A stretch of 38,561 nucleotides of DNA from Chitinophagaceae bacterium. Its GTDB lineage: Bacteria > Bacteroidota > Bacteroidia > Chitinophagales > Chitinophagaceae. Of the stretch, positions 35,327-38,561 are shown piece after piece. The DNA lies in assembly GCA_027486835.1 (NCBI GenBank), contig JAIXOJ010000183.1, forward strand, positions 1 through 38,561, written 5' to 3'. Each line of letters starts with the position of its first letter. The stretch's first letter is position 1. The position numbers and the translations under genes were made by a program. The notes below the pieces were generated by a model. That model did no database searches and was not told the origin of the DNA. It saw only the letters and a program-made list of their open reading frames with translations.

Positions 35327-37468
35327 ATGAATCTACAAATAAAATTGTCTAGCACGCCACTCATTACCCCATTTTTTGGTAAGGGTACTAATCTGTGGAA
35401 GCATCTGCATAAAAGAACAAAAACATACCTAGCATTACTTGCCATTAATTTAATTACCATTTTTGGTGGTCATGCTCAAGAGCAAAAGGGGTTAGTGGCA
35501 TCTGCGAATGAAGCGTACTCACGGTATGAATATGCTACAGCAGCCAAACTATACGAAAGAGCTGCCATAAAAAACAATAAAGACGGGTTGATCATTTCCC
35601 GATTAGCCTCCTGCTACAAGGAAATGAATAATTACGAGGCTGCCGAAAAATATTATAACCAATTGATTGCGTTGCCGGGTACTGCCCCTGAAGAATGGCT
35701 CTATTTTGCCGATATGCTCAAAAGCAGGGGGAAATATCCTGAAGCAAAAGAAATTTACCAGCAATACCAGCAAAGAAGTACCAACGATATTAAGAACAAG
35801 CTGTTAGGGTGCGATAGTGCCAGCTATTGGATGGCACATCCTGTGGAAGTAACTATCGACAATATGGCACCACTCAATACTGCCAAATCTGATTGGGGGG
35901 CTGTTTTTAACCCCATTACCAACAATTTAATTTTTGTTTCAGACAGTTTACGCAACACCAAAAAAGGGATTTTTAAAAAAGCATTTAGCGAAACGATTTA
36001 CGGTAGAACCGATAATTATTTCCAGAAGATTTATGCCATTGGTTCTGATAAAGGGGATGCTTTCAACAACCAGATTCACGACTTTGACCCTGTAATCAAT
36101 GCTTACGAATACCACACTGGGCCATTGGTTTTTAGTGCCAATTGCGATAGCATTTACTTCACCGTTACTTATGCAGGTAACAACCACCCCATTACCACAG
36201 ATAAAACCGCTAATCCTGCAGATTCAAAATACAAAACACGTCGCTTAGAACTCTATTTATCCACTCTCAACAGCAGTACGGGCACTTGGAACAAACCCAT
36301 TCCTTTCCCTTTTAACAGCCCTGCCCGCTACTCCGTAGGTCATGCCGCTATTAGCCGCGATGGGCGCTATCTGTATTTTACCAGCGATATGCCTGGTGGT
36401 TTGGGTGGTCTTGATATTTGGTTTTGCGAAAGATTAATTACCGGCAATTGGGGCATTCCCAAAAATTGTGGTAATAAGATAAACACCAAGGAAGATGAAG
36501 CCTTTCCAGTTATGGGTATCGATGGCAATCTATATTTTGCTAGCAAAGGCCATGTGGGCATGGGTGGATACGATCTGTTTGTGGCTTCTGGCGAAAAAAA
36601 CAAATGGAGTCATCCCCTTAGTTTGGGTTATCCATTTAATTCCAGCGGCGACGACTTCTATTATTTTGCCAAAGACGAAACCACGGGCTTTTTTGCTTCT
36701 AATCGAAAAGGAGGGTTGGGCGATGACGATATTTATCAATTTGTACTCAACCAGCCATTGGCCATGCCTAGTGCCAACAATGCTGTTATGCTTGAGGTGA
36801 AAGTTATAGACAATGCCACCAAAGCCCCTATTAATACCGCCGATTTACAAATACAAAATACTGCCACCGATGTAAAGTGGGATCAACAAACTAATTTCAA
36901 TGGGCAAGCTTGGCATTCCGTTGATGCTGAATCGCCTTATGCGATTACCGTTAGTAAGTCGGGTTATTATGGAACAATGGTGGCCATCAATACCAAAAAT
37001 GCAAAAGGAGATACCTTGAAAGTGGTTATTCCGCTTGCCAACTTGGGTGGCCCCAAGCCAGCTCCTAAGGTGTATCGCTTGGCAGATACCATCAGCAGCC
37101 TAGGTGTGGGTGATCGGTTTCGGCTCAACAATATCCACTACGATTTTGACAAAGACAATATTAGACCCGATGCGGCAAGGATTTTAGATACATTGGTGGA
37201 CATTTTGAACCAATATCCCACAATGATTATCGAATTATCGTCCCACACAGATTCTCGCGGTAGCGACCAGTACAATGTAAACCTTGCAGACAGGCGTGCA
37301 AAATCTGCTGTTGCTTATTTAATAGCCCATGGCATTGAGCGTAGAAGAATGTTTGCCAAAGGGTATGGTGAGTTTTTATTGCTCAACGGCTGTAGCAACG
37401 GTGTACCATGTAGCGAAGCTGAACACCAAGAAAACCGCAGAACCGAAGTGAAAATCTTAAAGCTTTAG
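35327..37468 (+). CDS. PorE-like TPR/beta-propeller/OmpA protein
   Basis: The 713-residue protein has an unusually long N-terminal stretch before a signal segment (about 33-50, ending GHAQ). TPRs follow (about 57-150), then a PD40/WD40-like propeller (about 185-460; DGRYLYFTSDMPGGLGGLDIW, GNLYFASKGHVGMGGYDLF). A carboxypeptidase-regulatory-like domain (about 485-575) and an OmpA peptidoglycan-binding domain (about 600-712) complete it, the last with HYDFDKDNIRPDA, SSHTDSRGSD and NLADRRAKSA. This is the order found in T9SS PorE, which links the machinery to the cell wall. Bacteroidota carry several paralogues of this build, so orthology is unproven, and there is no lipobox Cys as in some PorE. 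It lies alone, with eight heptads ahead of the ATG. Confidence 0.85.
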   Translation: MNLQIKLSSTPLITPFFGKGTNLWKHLHKRTKTYLALLAINLITIFGGHAQEQKGLVASANEAYSRYEYATAAKLYERAAIKNNKDGLIISRLASCYKEMNNYEAAEKYYNQLIALPGTAPEEWLYFADMLKSRGKYPEAKEIYQQYQQRSTNDIKNKLLGCDSASYWMAHPVEVTIDNMAPLNTAKSDWGAVFNPITNNLIFVSDSLRNTKKGIFKKAFSETIYGRTDNYFQKIYAIGSDKGDAFNNQIHDFDPVINAYEYHTGPLVFSANCDSIYFTVTYAGNNHPITTDKTANPADSKYKTRRLELYLSTLNSSTGTWNKPIPFPFNSPARYSVGHAAISRDGRYLYFTSDMPGGLGGLDIWFCERLITGNWGIPKNCGNKINTKEDEAFPVMGIDGNLYFASKGHVGMGGYDLFVASGEKNKWSHPLSLGYPFNSSGDDFYYFAKDETTGFFASNRKGGLGDDDIYQFVLNQPLAMPSANNAVMLEVKVIDNATKAPINTADLQIQNTATDVKWDQQTNFNGQAWHSVDAESPYAITVSKSGYYGTMVAINTKNAKGDTLKVVIPLANLGGPKPAPKVYRLADTISSLGVGDRFRLNNIHYDFDKDNIRPDAARILDTLVDILNQYPTMIIELSSHTDSRGSDQYNVNLADRRAKSAVAYLIAHGIERRRMFAKGYGEFLLLNGCSNGVPCSEAEHQENRRTEVKILKL

Positions 37469-37524
37469 TCATTGGGTTTAAAATGTGTACGTATTTATTG
37501 ATTGTTGCCACTACTGCACGAATA

Positions 37525-37548
37525 ATCGAATGATGTGTATCATTCGAT
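37525..37548. repeat. 10 bp hairpin downstream of the PorE-like gene
   Basis: ATCGAATGAT (37525-37534) and ATCATTCGAT (37539-37548) pair around GTGT. There is no T tract, so termination is unsure. Confidence 0.55.
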
Positions 37549-37577
37549 AGGTATATTCTTTCACCGTATCCATCAAC

Positions 37578-37605
37578 GTAGAGACGTTGCGCACAACGTC
37601 TCTAC
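37578..37605. repeat. Dispersed palindrome GTAGAGACGTTG/CAACGTCTCTAC
   Basis: Twelve-base arms (37578-37589 and 37594-37605) flank CGCA. Palindromes of the GTAGAGACG type are dispersed between genes in several bacterial groups, notably cyanobacteria and Bacteroidota. It lies between the converging PorE-like and DUF983 genes. Confidence 0.7.
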
Positions 37606-37663
37606 AATAACCTCTAAACATCCTTTCATTCGTAGCAATGCCCCTAATTAGAGGCACATCATT

Positions 37664-38128
37664 TTACCAGTTATTCATGTGTTCTGGCACAATACGTTCG
37701 GCATTTTTTGGCTTGTTGTTTTGCCATTCTGGATCATATTTTACAAACCAACTAATCCACATGCTCCTGCTAATTCGCATAAAAAGGGGTTGAAGTAGAA
37801 GCAATACCACCGCATTTAGACCTAACCACCAGAAAATTCGATTATCTTCTAAGTTAAAACCAATTAATACAAACCAAAGAGCAAAAGAAATCCCCGAAAA
37901 TGCAACGGTAAGCCCATAGCTCACATAACTAGTGCCATAATAAAACCCCACTTCCAATTCTGTAGGTTGGCCACACACTTGGCACTCCTCATGCATTTTT
38001 ACGTTTTGCCCATTTGCTAAATGATAGGCTTTGTTCGAAACAAACAAATCACCCTGCCTACAGCGAGGACATTTGTTTGTTAACAGGCTAACCAAGTATC
38101 CAGTACTTGCAACGGAAGCTTTATTCAT
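37664..38128 (-). CDS. DUF983 zinc-ribbon membrane protein
   Basis: The 154-residue protein has an N-terminal zinc ribbon with CPRC (Cys20, Cys23) and CQVCG (Cys49, Cys52). Two transmembrane helices follow (about 68-90 and 96-118), and the tail has the basic ISRSMWISWFVKYD. This is the DUF983 family, of unknown function, common in Bacteroidota and proteobacteria. The gene is monocistronic and convergent with the PorE-like gene. Confidence 0.92.
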   Translation of the reverse strand: MNKASVASTGYLVSLLTNKCPRCRQGDLFVSNKAYHLANGQNVKMHEECQVCGQPTELEVGFYYGTSYVSYGLTVAFSGISFALWFVLIGFNLEDNRIFWWLGLNAVVLLLLQPLFMRISRSMWISWFVKYDPEWQNNKPKNAERIVPEHMNNW

Positions 38129-38561
38129 CTTGTACGCTTTATCTTAATCATTAAAGGAAAAAAGTCTCGAAAGATAGCCACTCCATTTGAACAATTGGTT
38201 TTGCAGCTTTCAATACCACTGTTTGCTTTATGCACTCCACTGTCTCTTGGCCTAAAATGCCAATGGAGTGGGCGTTAAAATTGTTTACTATAAATTAAAG
38301 CCAGTTTCTCACCATCCCCACCATAGTATCCTTTCAAAAAGTCAAAAGAATCACCGTTCAAACTAACTGAAGATCACCACATTCATTTCTATTTCCAGCC
38401 TACGGCAAATGAATCTCATGAGGCAATATAGAAAGCAACGCAAAATTTTCAGTAAGGGCGAGCCAATGTACCAACCCTCTTTTTTCCCCACTCAGAAATG
38501 GTCAGGCACCACAAGGAAACGCTATGTGTCCACTCGAAAATGGTCAGGCACCACAAGGAAA
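38129..38561. other. Right-hand non-coding end with repeats
   Basis: No gene seen. It contains a decayed relative of the left-end repeats (GTCAAAAGAATCACCGTTCA at 38341-38360, and CAGCCTACGGCAAATGAA near 38396-38413) and the beginning of a 42 bp tandem repeat at 38488, cut by the window edge. Confidence 0.6.
38488..38561. repeat. Start of a third 42 bp tandem repeat, cut by the window edge
   Basis: The segment AATGGTCAGGCACCACAAGG occurs twice, 42 bp apart, each copy preceded by CACTC at the same 42 bp offset. Between the copies is CGCTATGTGT. Only about 1.8 units are visible, so the copy number is unknown. Confidence 0.75.

Overview
The window looks like chromosomal DNA of a member of the Bacteroidota, most likely a Chitinophagaceae-type bacterium. 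This rests on gene content and style. It carries type IX secretion (T9SS) genes (porV, porX and a PorE-like OmpA protein), Bacteroidota-specific families (DUF4270, DUF4907, DUF5106 thioredoxin-like lipid-envelope proteins), AT-rich spacers, few Shine-Dalgarno sequences and some promoter boxes of the TAnnTTTG type. No phage, plasmid, rRNA or tRNA genes were seen. Identification to genus is not possible from this sequence alone.

Layout. 1-768: non-coding, a degenerate 66-67 bp tandem array interrupted by a 92 bp MITE. 769-4344 (+): a ureohydrolase-fold protein, argH and an FKBP isomerase. 4533-6332 (-): etfA and etfB. 6572-9923 (+): a TPR protein, a small Cys-rich protein, gyrB and a small zinc-ribbon-like protein. 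10113-13669 (+): a DUF5106/thioredoxin envelope protein and a SurA-like double-PpiC isomerase. 13670-14801: non-coding, with a 42 bp minisatellite. 14802-15917 (-): dnaN. 16164-20474: a divergent surface-protein locus, DUF4907 and a Kelch lipoprotein on the left, a DUF4270 lipoprotein and an outer-membrane barrel on the right. 20708-22716 (+): porX and a 98-residue protein. 22854-28412 (-): murF, a Leptospira-type citramalate synthase, leuD and leuC. 28612-29284: a 16-copy palindromic 42 bp minisatellite. 29472-30329 (-): a polysaccharide deacetylase lipoprotein. 30801-37468 (+): porV, ispF, a deoxyhypusine-synthase-like protein, an orphan ABC ATPase and a PorE-like TPR/propeller/OmpA protein. 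37664-38128 (-): a DUF983 protein. The window ends inside a third 42 bp repeat.

How the genes work together. CimA plus LeuCD would supply the 2-ketobutyrate branch of isoleucine synthesis from pyruvate, and LeuCD also serves leucine. EtfAB is an electron carrier for acyl-CoA-type dehydrogenases. PorX (regulator), PorV (outer-membrane shuttle) and the PorE-like protein belong to, or resemble, the T9SS but lie in separate transcription units.

The strongest non-gene signals are repeats. (1) Phased heptanucleotide runs (ACYTANN) lie in the 5' leaders of murF, leuD and the PorE-like gene, always on the coding strand and ending 0-11 nt from the start codon; shorter C-rich versions precede argH and the DHS-like gene. 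(2) Three unrelated tandem arrays share a 42 bp period. One of them has a palindrome at every junction and a four-unit higher-order pattern. (3) A MITE sits between 8 bp target duplications. Two enzymes also show telling active-site changes: a ureohydrolase that keeps only one of its two metal sites, and a DHS-like protein that keeps the catalytic Lys/Trp/Glu but lacks other polyamine-site residues.
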